From Palaemon carinicauda (lineage: Eukaryota > Arthropoda > Malacostraca > Decapoda > Palaemonidae): a stretch of 64,000 nucleotides of DNA. The translations under genes and the position numbers were made by a program. Position 1 is the stretch's first letter, and every line of letters begins with the position of its first letter. The notes below the pieces were generated by a model, which ran no database searches, was not told the DNA's origin, and saw nothing but the letters and a program-made list of their open reading frames with translations. The stretch lies in the NCBI RefSeq assembly GCF_036898095.1, contig NC_090728.1, positions 87,572,435 through 87,636,434 of the forward strand. Reading direction: 5' to 3'. Positions 45,152-55,471 of the stretch are shown here, one piece after another.

Positions 45152-46330
45152 TTACCTTGTTTTTTCTTCTGGGTAATTAGTAGGGTTTGAGTTATCCTTT
45201 GCTTTAGCCTGGGGAGTACTGTCTGAGGGTTTATTATACTTCTTACCTTGGTACCAACATTCTTGGTCTGTGTGACCTCCTCTTTGACAATACTGGTAAT
45301 ACCTATTCTTCGGTCTAGATCCCTTATGATGATAATTTCTTCTAGATTTATATGTTTCATTATAATTTCCTTTGCTTTGTTCATTTGACTTGTAAGGGGG
45401 CTGGTTATAACGATAATTTCTATGGTAATGTTTATTCTTACTGGACTCGTTATTTTTATCTTCCCTGTAATTCTGATACCTCTTTTGTTTGGTATTCGCC
45501 GAAAAACTGACCTCGTCAATTTGGGTCTCGTTTTTCTGTATCACTTCCTGAATTTGGCTCAAAGTTTTTGTGAGTTTCTGGGCAGGATATAACTTTAGGT
45601 CTTTGAAAGCCCTCCTTTCTTTTTCACCAAAGGCTGCATACAATGTACCGTAGGCCACATAAGTCAGAATTTCATCTAAATCTACCAGTTTGTTATTATC
45701 CTCACTAAACTTGGTTCTGTCTCCTACCTTGATTGTGGGTAATGACAAAATGTCTTCCCTAACTACTCCTAAATGATTCAGAACCTGTGTATACAAACTG
45801 GGCATGGAATCACCTTCAAATTTAGCTGAGGTACACCTATACAAGTTCAACAACCGATCAGTCTCCTTGGCCGATCGCCACAATAACCTGCATTCCTCCT
45901 TGAAATTGTTGAAAGTTGTGATGTTTTCAAAAACCTTACCGTTTAATGTAGGGTGAGCATCCCCTACATCTACGTTGACGAACAACATGGCCTGTTTGAT
46001 TTTTGCTACTCCTTCAGTTATTTTAAAACTAGCGATCCTATTCTCTGTATCCGCTAACCACTTATCTACACTGTATTTCTCTAATCTTTGTTTGTCGAGA
46101 TTATCCCTACCTACATTTCCACAAAACCGTGTGGTTTGTGTGATCAACCCAGCGGAATTCATTCCGGCGATATTTGGTCTTAAAGGACTCTAATTTTGTT
46201 TACTCAAATTAGTATTTCTAGTCAAATTTTGACGTCTTCCTACACTAGCACTTCGCGACCGTCTGTCTGCAGTTAATCCTAAGTTGTACTGGTATTGTGT
46301 GAGTCTTTGGAAAATATTATCAAGACTCAT
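45152..46330 (-). pseudogene. gag: Gag of the Gypsy element
   Basis: Structural protein. The ATG at 46330 (MSLDNIFQRLTQYQYNL) is in frame with the main ORF (46162-45152) but separated by a TAG at 46190-46192. The central part has KWLADTENRIASF and FNNFKEECRLLWRSAKETDR. The C-terminal third is Asn/Tyr/Lys-rich with a single zinc knuckle (CQRGGHTDQECW, C-x2-C type with His and Cys). A later M at 46162 could be a new start. The ORF ends PEEKTR. Confidence 0.8.
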
Positions 46331-46644
46331 AGCCCACTTTGAAAAGAATGGGAAATTAAAACACACCAAAATTTTTCTTACGAGAGACAAATGCTCTAAC
46401 TTCCTATTCTATAGAGAGACATTATCAATTATACAATAAAACAAGAGAGCGAACGAAAGCATGCAAACTACTCACATATCCTTGGGTTCACAACCTCCTT
46501 TTGTTTCTCTCTATATTCTTGAGATTATGTTTCGAAATTCTTCGACACGTATAATGCAACACGTATAATGCTTCAACACGTATAATGCTTCAACACGTAT
46601 CTGAAATAAAGCAAGTATTAGTTCAAACACCTCATATAACACGG

Positions 46645-46667
46645 CAAAGTATCCATTCACGGTGCCA
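46645..46667 (-). promoter_or_regulatory. Primer-binding site of the Gypsy element
   Basis: Six bases inside the 5' LTR end, the minus strand reads TGGCACCGTGAATGGATAC, starting with the TGG expected for pairing with a tRNA 3' CCA. The BEL element at 58758 has a similar TGGCGACCGTGA start. The tRNA species is not determined. Confidence 0.6.
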
Positions 46668-46672
46668 CCTTT

Positions 46673-47076
46673 TGTGATGATTCCTTTGGTTTTTCTTGTA
46701 ATAAAGCTTCGCAATAAATCTTCTTATTAATTGTTTAGTATTTTTACCTTTACGTACTATTTCTTTATTGTATTTTAGTCCATTCTTATTTAATATTTAA
46801 TGAGCTTCTCAGGAACTAATCTAAGAAAAGTTACGTGGGTGAGGGATACTCGTTGCCGAATTTTTCATTTACTAAGACAAAAAGGTTGAACACTCACGTA
46901 CAATGCAGTTTAAAAAAAAAAATGGGTTTTACATAAATCTGTAGCGTTGAATTCAGAAGTCTTGACACTGGCTGAAGAATTAGGTGTTTCCTGGTTTTAA
47001 TTGAGCCTATACGTCAATCGTAGGCCATCTGCCGTCGCTGAAGTAGGAGCCTCCGTCAAGTGTTGGGAAGGCTAGT
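46673..47076 (-). repeat. 5' LTR of the Gypsy element (truncated at 47076)
   Basis: Matches 38728-39131 with about a dozen differences. At 47076 the match ends abruptly and TAGGCCTATATG-type flanking DNA begins. No TG start and no target-site duplication matching the left flank are visible, so the outer part of this LTR appears deleted. Confidence 0.85.
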
Positions 47077-48261
47077 AGGCCTATATGATATAACATTGAT
47101 ATTATCATCATGAAAGTCCATTCCAATGAATAAAAACAGAAAAGTTTGATGTTGCCTTTTCCTTTTTATAGTATGTAAAACCATGTAATATCTGGGAACT
47201 CTTTCATACAGCTACAAGCTGATTAGTTAAAGAATGTATCTACATCACTGAACTGATCCTAGGAGGTCCAAGAGAGATTCCCGCGAAATTTTTAAAATTA
47301 AGTATTGCTAGAATCGACTTTGTCCATTGACACCTCACAATGCGTCGATAAAATTGACATATAGCTTGTTTTGGGTTTTTATGAAAGATTTCTCAGTCAG
47401 GAGAAAATCCATTGCACACTTAATTAAAAAGCAACCATTTTTGTCAGCAAGTTGTTTGCATGTTGGGTTAATGAGATTATATTGAATTTACGTTCACACA
47501 TAATTTTCCTGCTTCCTCCACCATCACACCTTTAACAGCTCTAACAAATATTCTTCCCCACCATCGCTCTCTACCCTAGCAACCAAACAGGCACGTTTTT
47601 ATACACCTGAAATTCTGGAATCTATAGATATTGTGGGTTGCAGTTAGGGACCAGAGACGACAGGACATTTGTATTTGACTTAACATACTCCTGCACAATG
47701 TTTATTTTTACTGTAGATGTGTGATTCCCTACAGTACTGCACAAGACCCGACGCAACAATCTTCAAGAATGCTGCAAGAACTTCCTACGAAAATGGTGCG
47801 TGGTCTTTGTATAAAATATGTACGTTGCTGCTTGCAACCCTAACAATAAAAACCCACTGAATTCGCCATAGGACTCTGCACCCAATAACAAATACCTTTT
47901 AAACTAAAAATAGTTGTATTATTTCTCAATGATAGAATATTAACTCAAAAAATTCTAAGTAATAAAATATACATATATATACAAGTACTGCTCCATTACA
48001 GTACACTTTGGTAATCTGCAATGCAGTGTTATTGTGGACATATTGTACAGTGCAATATTACAGTAGTGTATCGTATTGTTTATTAACTATGATGTACAGT
48101 ACTGCTAATAAATTACTACTTGTACTATACTCTACAATATGTAAATGTATGCTATGTGTGTGGTGAGTTGTCAAACAGTGCGAGTCTTCTGAACGAAAGC
48201 AACAAACACCTACAATACAGTTAAGCTGCACTGTAGTGATAGGACTGTAATTAGCCTACAT
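47077..48261. other. Unclassified AT-rich stretch
   Basis: No coding signature, LTR or known repeat recognised. The right part (about 47970-48260) leads into the left arm of a foldback element and may belong to it. Confidence 0.45.
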
Positions 48262-48540
48262 ATTTTACAGGGTATTTCGTTTACAAGACCACACTCTCCA
48301 CATATGCTAAACTATTGTTTACCTCTATTCATTTTTCATAATTAAAAACATATTTGCCATGGGAAACAGGTGTAAAAAGAAAGAAAAAAACTGTAGAATT
48401 ATATAAAAAAAACCTTGCCTGGTTTCCTCACTAAACGACCTATAACTGACATCGTCGACAAAGGCAACCAAACATAAGTTCGTGAGGCCAGCATATATTT
48501 GATATATATTCAAAACATACTAAATTAAAAATGGAATTTT
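48262..48540. repeat. Left arm of a foldback element flanking DIRS B4
   Basis: The reverse complement of this stretch matches 56985-57250 at roughly 75-80% by eye. Shared blocks include GTTTGGTTGNCT-type text, GACGAT(G/A)TC, AGGTCGTTTAGT, GAAACCAGGC and GTGTGGTCTTGTAAAC. The two arms point toward each other around the DIRS insertion. Confidence 0.75.
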
Positions 48541-48870
48541 TGGGCTCAAGCCATGTCGTCCTGATGGAAGTTCCTAAAGGGTAGCTTCCTTGGGTATATA
48601 TAACTACGGCGATATTCCCAGAAAATTTACCTTAAGGTACCCAGAATTCTAACTCCTGGAGCGAATATCCCTAATAAAAGAACCAGGGATATCGCGAAAT
48701 ATCAGAGGACGTATTCTTGACACGCCACATAGCAATCTGAACCCCGAACAGAGTTAACACTTCGAAGGGGTCAATTAGCAAGAAAACGAAAAACGAGAAA
48801 GAAAGGAGAGCCGCTCGCAAGGTATCTCTCCTCTCCCGTTTCGTAAGCGTGCATTGCGCCGCTCACGGCG
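48541..48870 (+). repeat. Left inverted terminal repeat of DIRS B4
   Basis: The reverse complement of 56573-56900, including GGCGCCGTGAGCGGCGCAAT (56579-56598), with only a few mismatches. The first 10-12 bases (GGGCTCAAGCC) are unique to this end and recur only in the internal complementary region. The near identity of the two arms suggests a young copy. Confidence 0.9.
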
Positions 48871-48956
48871 CCATCTCTATTCCTTTTTGCGTAACTCAAC
48901 AACTCGGTGTTTTTCCCTGTGTTATCTCGCAATTCTTGGATTATTTCAACTTTATA

Positions 48957-49028
48957 ATGCTTTCTCCAACTTCTTCTGCTTCTGATAAGTTGAGTATTAT
49001 TTCTTTTATGTATAAATGTAAGCTCTTG
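48957..49028 (+). CDS. Possible leader exon of DIRS B4 gag
   Basis: A short reading from the ATG at 48957, MLSPTSSASDKLSIISFMYK then CKLL, reaches a GTAATT donor-like site at 49029 in phase 0. Exon 2 at 50739 also starts in phase 0 after TTTACAG. The same position in the isolated 5' fragment at 33607 encodes MQSPESSSSGKLIM, so the first residues (M-x-SP-x-SS-x-S-x-KL) are conserved. Without splicing the ORF ends at 49043. The exon is a hypothesis. Confidence 0.4.
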
Positions 49029-50738
49029 GTAATTTTAAAATGATTTGATAGTGATATCGTTGTTACAAGAGCTGTTGCCTACTGGAGGCGTCCTGGACGC
49101 TTTCGCTTGCTATGTATGAGTTATTTAGTTAGCCAGAGCGACGTTCCCGGCTGTTTCGCTTTAATAATTTTAGCTATTTAGCGTTACATAGGATTTCTTT
49201 ATAAGATGCTTTAAGTATTTCCGCTTTGGCGAAGGATTTGCCAATTCTGGCCTACGCTAGACCTTGTAGCCTAGTCATTTGGCCCTAGTACTTTCCTGCA
49301 TGATATTCAGATTTCCGAGTGTTTAAAAATTTTATTGAAGCTTTAGGCAGTTTTATACATTTAAGATTATGTTGATTTTCTTCCAAGATAGTATATGAGT
49401 GAGTTTCGGTGATTTAGGTAATTGATTCTCTTCGCGCCTAGGCCAGTTGTCTATGGGGCCATAGTATACTTTCTCACACTCCCCGGTTGCTCTCTTCTCT
49501 TCGGAGAATGTGTGCAATCCCTTCCCCTCTGCTTGAGCCTTGGGCTTAACCCTAATGGTTTATCTGAATTGTCTTTAGATACAACTATATTAGGGTGTTT
49601 CTGTTCTTTCCTGTTTCCAGTAAGTCTGGCTTCAGGAAGGGGCAGGACATCAGAGTTCTTAGTCTGAGTCTGTTTCTGTCTAGCTTGTGTTTGAGATTCC
49701 CTGGCTAGACTGACAGCAGACATAGTAGGCTTAGCCTCCTTAGTTCACTTTCGAAGGTTTCTGTACGACATGATTCCTTCTTTTTGTGTTCTAGCAGACT
49801 AGTCCTGTGTTGTTGTTCTCGGTGTGGAGGATGAGATCCTCTTTTTCTGTGAATAACAACGCTTTCCTTGCTTTGGTTCCGAGGGAGTTGGCAAGTATTG
49901 CTGGCCTCCCTCCTCGGATCTCCCCTAGGCTAAGATGAGTTTTCTTGGCTGCGGGTGATTCATTATTAGAGCAAGGTTGGCAGGACCCTCTTCCCCCTTT
50001 CCCCCTCTTTCCTTAGTGATGGCCTAGCCATTGCATCCCTGTCCGTCATGCTACATCTGTACCTAGCATAGGTTAGGATGTGGGGTTGACTCAGTCCCTT
50101 GCCGGCCAGCAGTGCGTGCCGGCCGGCAAGGGTCTTCTGCTTTGAGTGCTGCCCAGACCTCCCTTGGTCTCTCATCCATGTTTATCTGTAGAGCCAGATG
50201 GCATTGGTCAGGAAGCCTGAAGTTATATTCTCCCCTTCCTTATGTGCACTCTTTCGGGCTGCTGGGCTATAAGTAGTATACTTTAGAACTAGTTATGGTG
50301 TGTGCCAGCCGGCATGTGCCGGCCGGAACATTACCTTCTATACTGTAGCCAATATTTCTCAGTATAGTATATACTGTAAGGAGAAAACTATAGTATAGTA
50401 TATGTTACAACACTAAGTTTTTTCTAACACTTTTGTGTTGTCTTGCACATCCTTTGGTGTGACCATACAGATAAAGCAAGTGAGTTCTTTCTTATCTACT
50501 ATCCAGCTTTTTAAAATCACTTATTTGGGTGTGAGCTACACCTGTTTCCTCTGGAAATTATTTATTGGTCGCTCTAGAATATATTAACCATACGATTTTA
50601 TTATCTGGAAGGTTGCAGCAATTGACTTTGCGGGAAATACAAGTGTGTGTCTTTCCATTCTAGTTTAGGTTTCTAAGCTATGTATATCCAATGATACGTA
50701 GTTCACTTGATACTCATGGAATTTTCTTCTCTTTACAG
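49029..50738 (+). other. Putative leader intron/5' UTR of DIRS B4
   Basis: A 1.7 kb stretch without a conserved ORF. It contains GCCGGC palindromic clusters (50100-50131, 50307-50333) and ends in TTCTCTTTACAG at 50738. Its last 130 bases are similar to those before Gag in B2 (AGCAATTG...CTTTCC...), and similarity rises sharply after the CAG. Confidence 0.5.
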
Positions 50739-52703
50739 GAGGACCATCCGAAGTGTGGAAGCGTTTTCTGCAACATCCGCAGCAAGAACTTCTGCGGACA
50801 TGACTTGTGTAGGAGGCACGCAGCATGCGCAGTCTCCAAAGGTGATCTCCGGTATTGGGACCCGCAGGTGTGTACCGTGTGCACAAACCTGATTTCTGAG
50901 GCTTTTGATTCCCCTAAGACGGCGGAGTCAAGGGACGTAGCAAGGGAGAAGCTTCGTACCTGGGTAAGGGGCTTTCAGAAGAATACTTCTGGGCCCTATC
51001 TTCCAAGTGAGAAGATGAGGGCTTACCTTTTCCCCAAGGCGTCAGCTGAGGCAGTGATTCCCCAGCCTCAAGCGGAGATACCGTTGGTTCAGATCCCGGT
51101 GGATGCTGAAGTCGCAGACGCCCTGCAGGACATCCAATTGGACGATAGGATGTCGGAGGTGTCCGAGTGTTTGGAAAAAGACCTTCTGGCAGAAGACCAG
51201 GAAGAAGAGCAGGCTCCAGACAATGAAGAGGAAGAGTTCGACGAGGTGTCGGCTACTCCAGTTCAGGCTCCTGAACCTATTCCTTCAACATCGTCCTCTC
51301 TCCCAGATGAGCTGGGAAAGACCCTTTCCTCCATCGTTGGAATGATCCAACAGATGCAGAGGGAAAATAATGAGAAGGCTGCTGCAATGAAGCTGGAGAT
51401 GCGGAGACTTGCAGCATCACGTGGGCCCCAGAAGAAGCTCAGCGTGAAAGACCTTCCCTTGTGCTCAGATGCCAACCCTTGGAGGTATGCCGAGCACATG
51501 CCTATGACGACGGGAAAAATCGTCATTTTTGAGAAGTTGGACTCAGTCCCCCTTGAAGAGGTGGAATTCTGGCCCAGCAAGGAGTCGTATCCAGACTGTT
51601 ATGTCCGTCTAAGGAAGGAACCAGCCTCAAAGAAAGAAACGGAGCCGAAGGAGGTCATAGTTTTGGACCACGCTAAGGCTCAAGCTTTATTGTCAAGCTC
51701 GATGAAAGAGAGGGGCTTCACAAACTCAAAGGTACCTGCTTTGAGTAAGAAGCACCCTTCCTTTGTGTCCTCTCCTTCTAGAGCCTTCCCCTTTATGCAG
51801 AAAGGGTTTACGGCTGTGCTGAAAGCAATCGAAGCAGGTAAGCCATGCCCCTCCTTGGAGGAGTGTAAACCTCTGTCTTTGGCCCTACCCAAGGACCACA
51901 AAGACTGGAAGGACGTCCATCTTACCTTCTCAGTCGGGAAGTTAGAGGCTGATATTGCCGGACGTCAGTTCGGTGAGAACCTCCCCAAGCTGTCTGACTT
52001 TCTTTTGCGCAGGGAGCTTGAGACAAAAGAAAGACTTGCTGCCTCAAGGTCTCATCAAACGACTCTGGAGACAATGGCAAGTGACCCCAAGGTCCATGAA
52101 ATGTTTATGGTAGTGGCTAAGACACACCTAGCCACAGTGACGAAGGACCTTTATAGCTTCGTCAAAGCTAGGAGGGCTTGTAGGGAGTTCATGTTCGCCT
52201 CGGCTGCGGTGAGGCACGAGCCAAGGAAACTAATCTCCTCCAGCATTTGGGACAAAGACCTCTTCCCTAGTGAAGCGGTCAAAGAGGTTGTAGATAAGGC
52301 CACCACGGAGAATAGAAGCCTTCTCCAGAAGTGGGGCCTATCTCTCAAGAGAAAGTCATCCCCGGATGAGGGTCCTCAACCAAAGAGGAAGACTAATAAG
52401 ACTAATAAGACTAGGCTACCCTCTCGGCCAGCCAAGCCATTCAGACAGCAGCAGCAACAACTTCCTATGCCTACAGTGCCCCAGATGGTGGCACAAACCC
52501 CGACCACGTACCAGTGGATACCGCAAGCCGTGTCGACGCAGTCTCTGGCATTTAACCCAGCGTTTGAAGGGCAGTCAACTACCTTTCAAGCGAAGCCTAG
52601 AGGAGCAGCCAGAGGTTCGTCTAGACGCCCCTCAAGGGGGAGGGGATTCAGGGGTGGTCGCGGTCAAGGAGGCAAGACCTCAGGGCATCAGCAGCCAAAG
52701 TGA
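50739..52703 (+). CDS. gag: Gag of DIRS B4 (open reading frame)
   Basis: An open 654-codon reading. It has a Cys/His-rich N-terminus (EDHPKCGSVFCNIRSKNFCG, HDLC, RRHAAC, VCTVC), a motif YLPSEKMRAYLFPKA, a long acidic region, and a predicted helical segment (GKTLSSIVGMIQQMQRENNE). The ordered centre holds EFWPSKESYPDCYVRLRKEP and NLPKLSDFLLRRELETKERL. The C-terminal basic part contains Arg/Gly repeats (SSRRPSRGRGFRGGRGQGG), suitable for nucleic-acid binding. I infer Gag from its position, Cys pattern and basic tail. The stop at 52703 overlaps the start of RT in another frame. The exon-like start is at the TTTACAG acceptor, since no good ATG is nearby. Confidence 0.75.
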   Translation, partial: EDHPKCGSVFCNIRSKNFCGHDLCRRHAACAVSKGDLRYWDPQVCTVCTNLISEAFDSPKTAESRDVAREKLRTWVRGFQKNTSGPYLPSEKMRAYLFPKASAEAVIPQPQAEIPLVQIPVDAEVADALQDIQLDDRMSEVSECLEKDLLAEDQEEEQAPDNEEEEFDEVSATPVQAPEPIPSTSSSLPDELGKTLSSIVGMIQQMQRENNEKAAAMKLEMRRLAASRGPQKKLSVKDLPLCSDANPWRYAEHMPMTTGKIVIFEKLDSVPLEEVEFWPSKESYPDCYVRLRKEPASKKETEPKEVIVLDHAKAQALLSSSMKERGFTNSKVPALSKKHPSFVSSPSRAFPFMQKGFTAVLKAIEAGKPCPSLEECKPLSLALPKDHKDWKDVHLTFSVGKLEADIAGRQFGENLPKLSDFLLRRELETKERLAASRSHQTTLETMASDPKVHEMFMVVAKTHLATVTKDLYSFVKARRACREFMFASAAVRHEPRKLISSSIWDKDLFPSEAVKEVVDKATTENRSLLQKWGLSLKRKSSPDEGPQPKRKTNKTNKTRLPSRPAKPFRQQQQQLPMPTVPQMVAQTPTTYQWIPQAVSTQSLAFNPAFEGQSTTFQAKPRGAARGSSRRPSRGRGFRGGRGQGGKTSGHQQPK

Positions 52704-53415
52704 GATGATACCGATAGGAGGGAGACTTCAGAATTTTTGGGATCGGTGGACCTTTGATCCCTGGGCCCACAGCCTTCTTAAGAATGGACTGGGTTGGAGC
52801 TGGTACAGCACTCCACCCCTGTGTCCTCGATTTTTCCAACACTCCACCCCCGTTCTGGAGGAGTACATTCAAGAACTGTTGGAGAAAAGAGTAATCCGAA
52901 GGGTAAAGTCCATCAAATTCCAAGGAAGGCTGTTTTGTGTTCCAAGAAGGACTCAGAAAAACTCAGTGTCATTCTGGACTTGTCGCCACTCAACAAGTTC
53001 ATAGTGAACTGCAAGTTCAAGATGCTGACACTGCAACACATAAGGACCTTACTGCCCAAGAGGGCATATACCGTCGCCATAGATTTGTCAGACGCTTATT
53101 GGCACATTCCAATCAATCGCCAACTCTCCTCCTACCTAGTGTTCAAGCTACATCGAAGACTCTACGCCTTCAGAGCCATGCCATTCGGGCTAAACATAGC
53201 CCCAAGGATCTTCACGAAGCTTGCGAGCGTAGCTCTCAAACAATTACGCCTAAAGGGAATCTAGGTGGTAGCCTACCTGGACGACTGGCTGGTGTGGGCA
53301 GCATCCAAGACAGAATGTTTGCAAGCTTCCCTACAGGTGATCCAGTTCCTAGAATCTAGGCTTCAAGATCAACAGAAAAAAGTCTCGACTTTCTCCATCT
53401 CAAAAGTTCCAGTGG
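52690..53415 (+). pseudogene. Reverse transcriptase of DIRS B4
   Basis: The N-terminal block (52690-52950) reads RLQNFWDRWTFDPWAHSLLK and STPVLEEYIQELLEKRVIRR. A one-base loss in CCCAAG near 52940 (compare 16778 in B2) shifts the frame to 52794-53264: LPLNKF-type LSPLNKFIVNCKFKMLTLQ, AYTVAIDLSDAYWHIPINRQ and MPFGLNIAPRIFTKLASVAL. A TAG at 53262-53264 precedes the catalytic VAYLDDWLVW. A further shift near 53360 leads on to RNase H. The catalytic residues are intact. Confidence 0.88.
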
Positions 53416-54489
53416 TTGGGAATCCACTGGGACCTAGTGTCACACCAACTCTCCATCCCGGCGAAGAAGAGGAAGGAGATAGCTGGTTCTGTCAAGAGAC
53501 TTCTGGATTCCGAAAGAATATCAAGACACGAACAGGAGAGAGTGCTGGGTTCTCTCCAGTTTGCCTCAGTAACAGACCCGGTGCTAAGAGCACAGCTAAA
53601 GGATGCAACCGGAGTTTGGAGAAGTTATGCATCAAACGCGCGAAGAGATCTGATAAGACCAGTACCGCTTCGTCTATGTACGCTTCTCAGGCCTTGGTCC
53701 CAAGTCAGGCAACTAAAGAAGTCGGTGCTTCTTCAGCCACCTCCCCCCTCGTTGACTATTCACACAGACGCCTCGAAGGAGGGTTGGGGAGGTCATTCTC
53801 ATCGGAAGAAGGCCCAAGGAACTTGGTCCAGTCTATTCAAGACATTTCACATAAACTTTCTGGAAGCTATGGCAGTACTCCTTACCTTGAAGAAAGTCTC
53901 CCCTCGTCGCTCGATCCACATAAGGTTGGTACTGGACAGCGAGGTGATTGTGAGATGTTTGAATCGACAAGGATCGAGGTCACCACCACTCAACCAGGTG
54001 AGGTTGGCCATCTTTCGACTGGCGGAAAAGAAGAAGTGGTACCTGTCGGCAGTTCACCTTCAAGGAGTCCGCAATGTGACAGCGGACGCTCTATCCAGAT
54101 TCACACCAATAGAGTCGGAATGGTCCCTAGACGCAGGATCATTCTCCTTCATCTTGAGTCAAGTCCCAGAACTGCAGATAGACCTCTTTGTGACGAAAGA
54201 CAACAAGAAGTTACCCCTTTACTTGTCCCCGTACGAGGATCCCTTGGCGGAAGCAGTGGACGCGATGTCCTTCGACTGGAACAGATGGTCCAGGATTTAC
54301 CTGTTCCCTCCTCACAACCTTCTATTGAGGGTCCTCAACAAACTGAGATCTTTCAAGGGAGTAGCGGCAATAGTGGCTCACAAGTGGCCGAACAGCGTGT
54401 GGTTCCCTCTGGCATTGGAACTACGGCTGAAGTGTCTACCGTTACCAGATCCAGTTCTGACCCAGCGAGTTCAGAAGTCGACTGTCTGA
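53416..54489 (+). CDS. RNase H and C-terminal extension of DIRS B4
   Basis: An open 357-codon segment. It starts MGIHWDLVSHQLSIPAKKRK (end of RT) and runs through SLTIHTDASKEGWGGHSH (Asp), HINFLEAMAVLLTL (Glu), IRLVLDSEVIVRCL (Asp) and NVTADALSRF. A conserved extension follows (EDPLAEAVDAMSFDWNRWSR), also present in B2. It is in a different frame from the upstream RT because of a local indel, so it may once have been continuous with it. Confidence 0.85.
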   Translation: MGIHWDLVSHQLSIPAKKRKEIAGSVKRLLDSERISRHEQERVLGSLQFASVTDPVLRAQLKDATGVWRSYASNARRDLIRPVPLRLCTLLRPWSQVRQLKKSVLLQPPPPSLTIHTDASKEGWGGHSHRKKAQGTWSSLFKTFHINFLEAMAVLLTLKKVSPRRSIHIRLVLDSEVIVRCLNRQGSRSPPLNQVRLAIFRLAEKKKWYLSAVHLQGVRNVTADALSRFTPIESEWSLDAGSFSFILSQVPELQIDLFVTKDNKKLPLYLSPYEDPLAEAVDAMSFDWNRWSRIYLFPPHNLLLRVLNKLRSFKGVAAIVAHKWPNSVWFPLALELRLKCLPLPDPVLTQRVQKSTV

Positions 54490-55471
54490 GCTTCATCACA
54501 GAAAACCCGGAACCTGCAGCTCATGATTTTCTCTCCCTAGCGGTGAGAAAACGTTTCGGGATTTCGAAAGACAGTATAGACTTCCTAGAGGAATATAAGT
54601 GCAAATCCACTAGAAGGCAATATGAGTCATCATGGAAAAAACAAGGCGAAGAATCCGCAAAAGATCTTGACAGACTTCTGCTTATCTTTCTTCATCCACC
54701 TCCATGGTCAAGTGTTAGCAGCCAACACAATAACAACGTGTAAATCTGCTTTGACAAGACCCATTTTATATGCCTTCCAGGTCGACCTCTCTAACGATAT
54801 TTTTAATAAAATTCCGAAAGCCTGTGCTAGGCTCAGACCATCAGCACCTCCGAAGCCCATTTCATGGTCTCTAGATAAAGTTCTTCATTTTGCTTCACTG
54901 TTGAACAATGAGGAGTGTGCTTTAAAGGATTTGACCCAAAAAGTTATTTTCCTGTTTGCACTCGCGTCAGGGGCCAGGGTTAGTGAAATTGTAGCCCTCT
55001 CGAGAGAGGAAGGTCGTGTTCAGTTCTTGGATGGGGGAGAACTGAACCTGTTTCCGGATCCTGCGTTTCTCGCCAAGAACGAGTTACCCACCAACAGGTG
55101 GGGTCCCTGGAGAATCTGCCCTCTGAAAGAAGATGCATCTCTATGTCCAGTGGAATGCCTAAAGGTCTATCTTCGTAGAACTTCAGACGTGGTCAACTAT
55201 TCAGGGGAGAAACATCAGGCTCAAATTTATCACTGAAACAACTTAGGGCGAAAATCACCTATTTTAATCGCAGACCGGATCCAGACAGTACACCCGTAGG
55301 TCACGATCCGAGGAAAGTTGCCTCATCCTTAAATTTCTATGGATTTCGAACATCTTCGCTAATACACTGGCTGGAAATCTTCCAGAGTTTTCTTTCGTCA
55401 CTATGCGAAGCAAGTGGAGCAACTGAAGAGGTCTGTGGTAGCAGTGGGTAGTGTCGTTAAACCTGCTGTTT
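54441..55471 (+). pseudogene. Tyrosine recombinase of DIRS B4
   Basis: The N-terminus (54441-54650) in one frame reads EVDCLSFITENPEPAAHDFL and SKDSIDFLEEYKCKSTRRQ. A shift near 54640 moves to 54622-55236 (DFCLSFFIHLHGQVLAANTI), with the Arg box LASGARVSEIVALSREEG. A second shift near 55190 leads to SNLSLKQLRAKITYFNRRPD, the H-x-x-R box GHDPRKVASSLNF, and after a small deletion YTGWKSSRVFFRHYAKQ, with the nucleophilic Tyr in RHY. The stop is at about 55471. The catalytic set R, H-x-x-R, W, Y is complete. Confidence 0.88.

Larger units (their letters stand above)
38728..47076 (-). mobile_element. Gypsy LTR retrotransposon with envelope-like gene
   Basis: A minus-strand element of at least 8.35 kb. 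It has a 5' LTR (right, 46673-47076), a primer-binding site (46645-46667), gag, protease, RT-RNase H, integrase, an env-like third gene and a 3' LTR (left, from 38728). The gene order PR-RT-RH-IN marks Ty3/Gypsy, and the third ORF with signal peptide, F-type fusion block and C-terminal membrane anchor is the errantivirus arrangement. The LTR copies are nearly identical over 404 bp, suggesting a fairly young insertion, yet most ORFs have stops or frameshifts. It lies in LINE copy 2 on its left side. Confidence 0.9.

Noticed and set aside
53265..54743. A 492-codon ORF overlapping RNase H of B4
   Set aside because: Only its first part (catalytic AYLDDWLVW) and last part (start of recombinase) match real proteins. 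The middle is a shadow of the RNase H frame.
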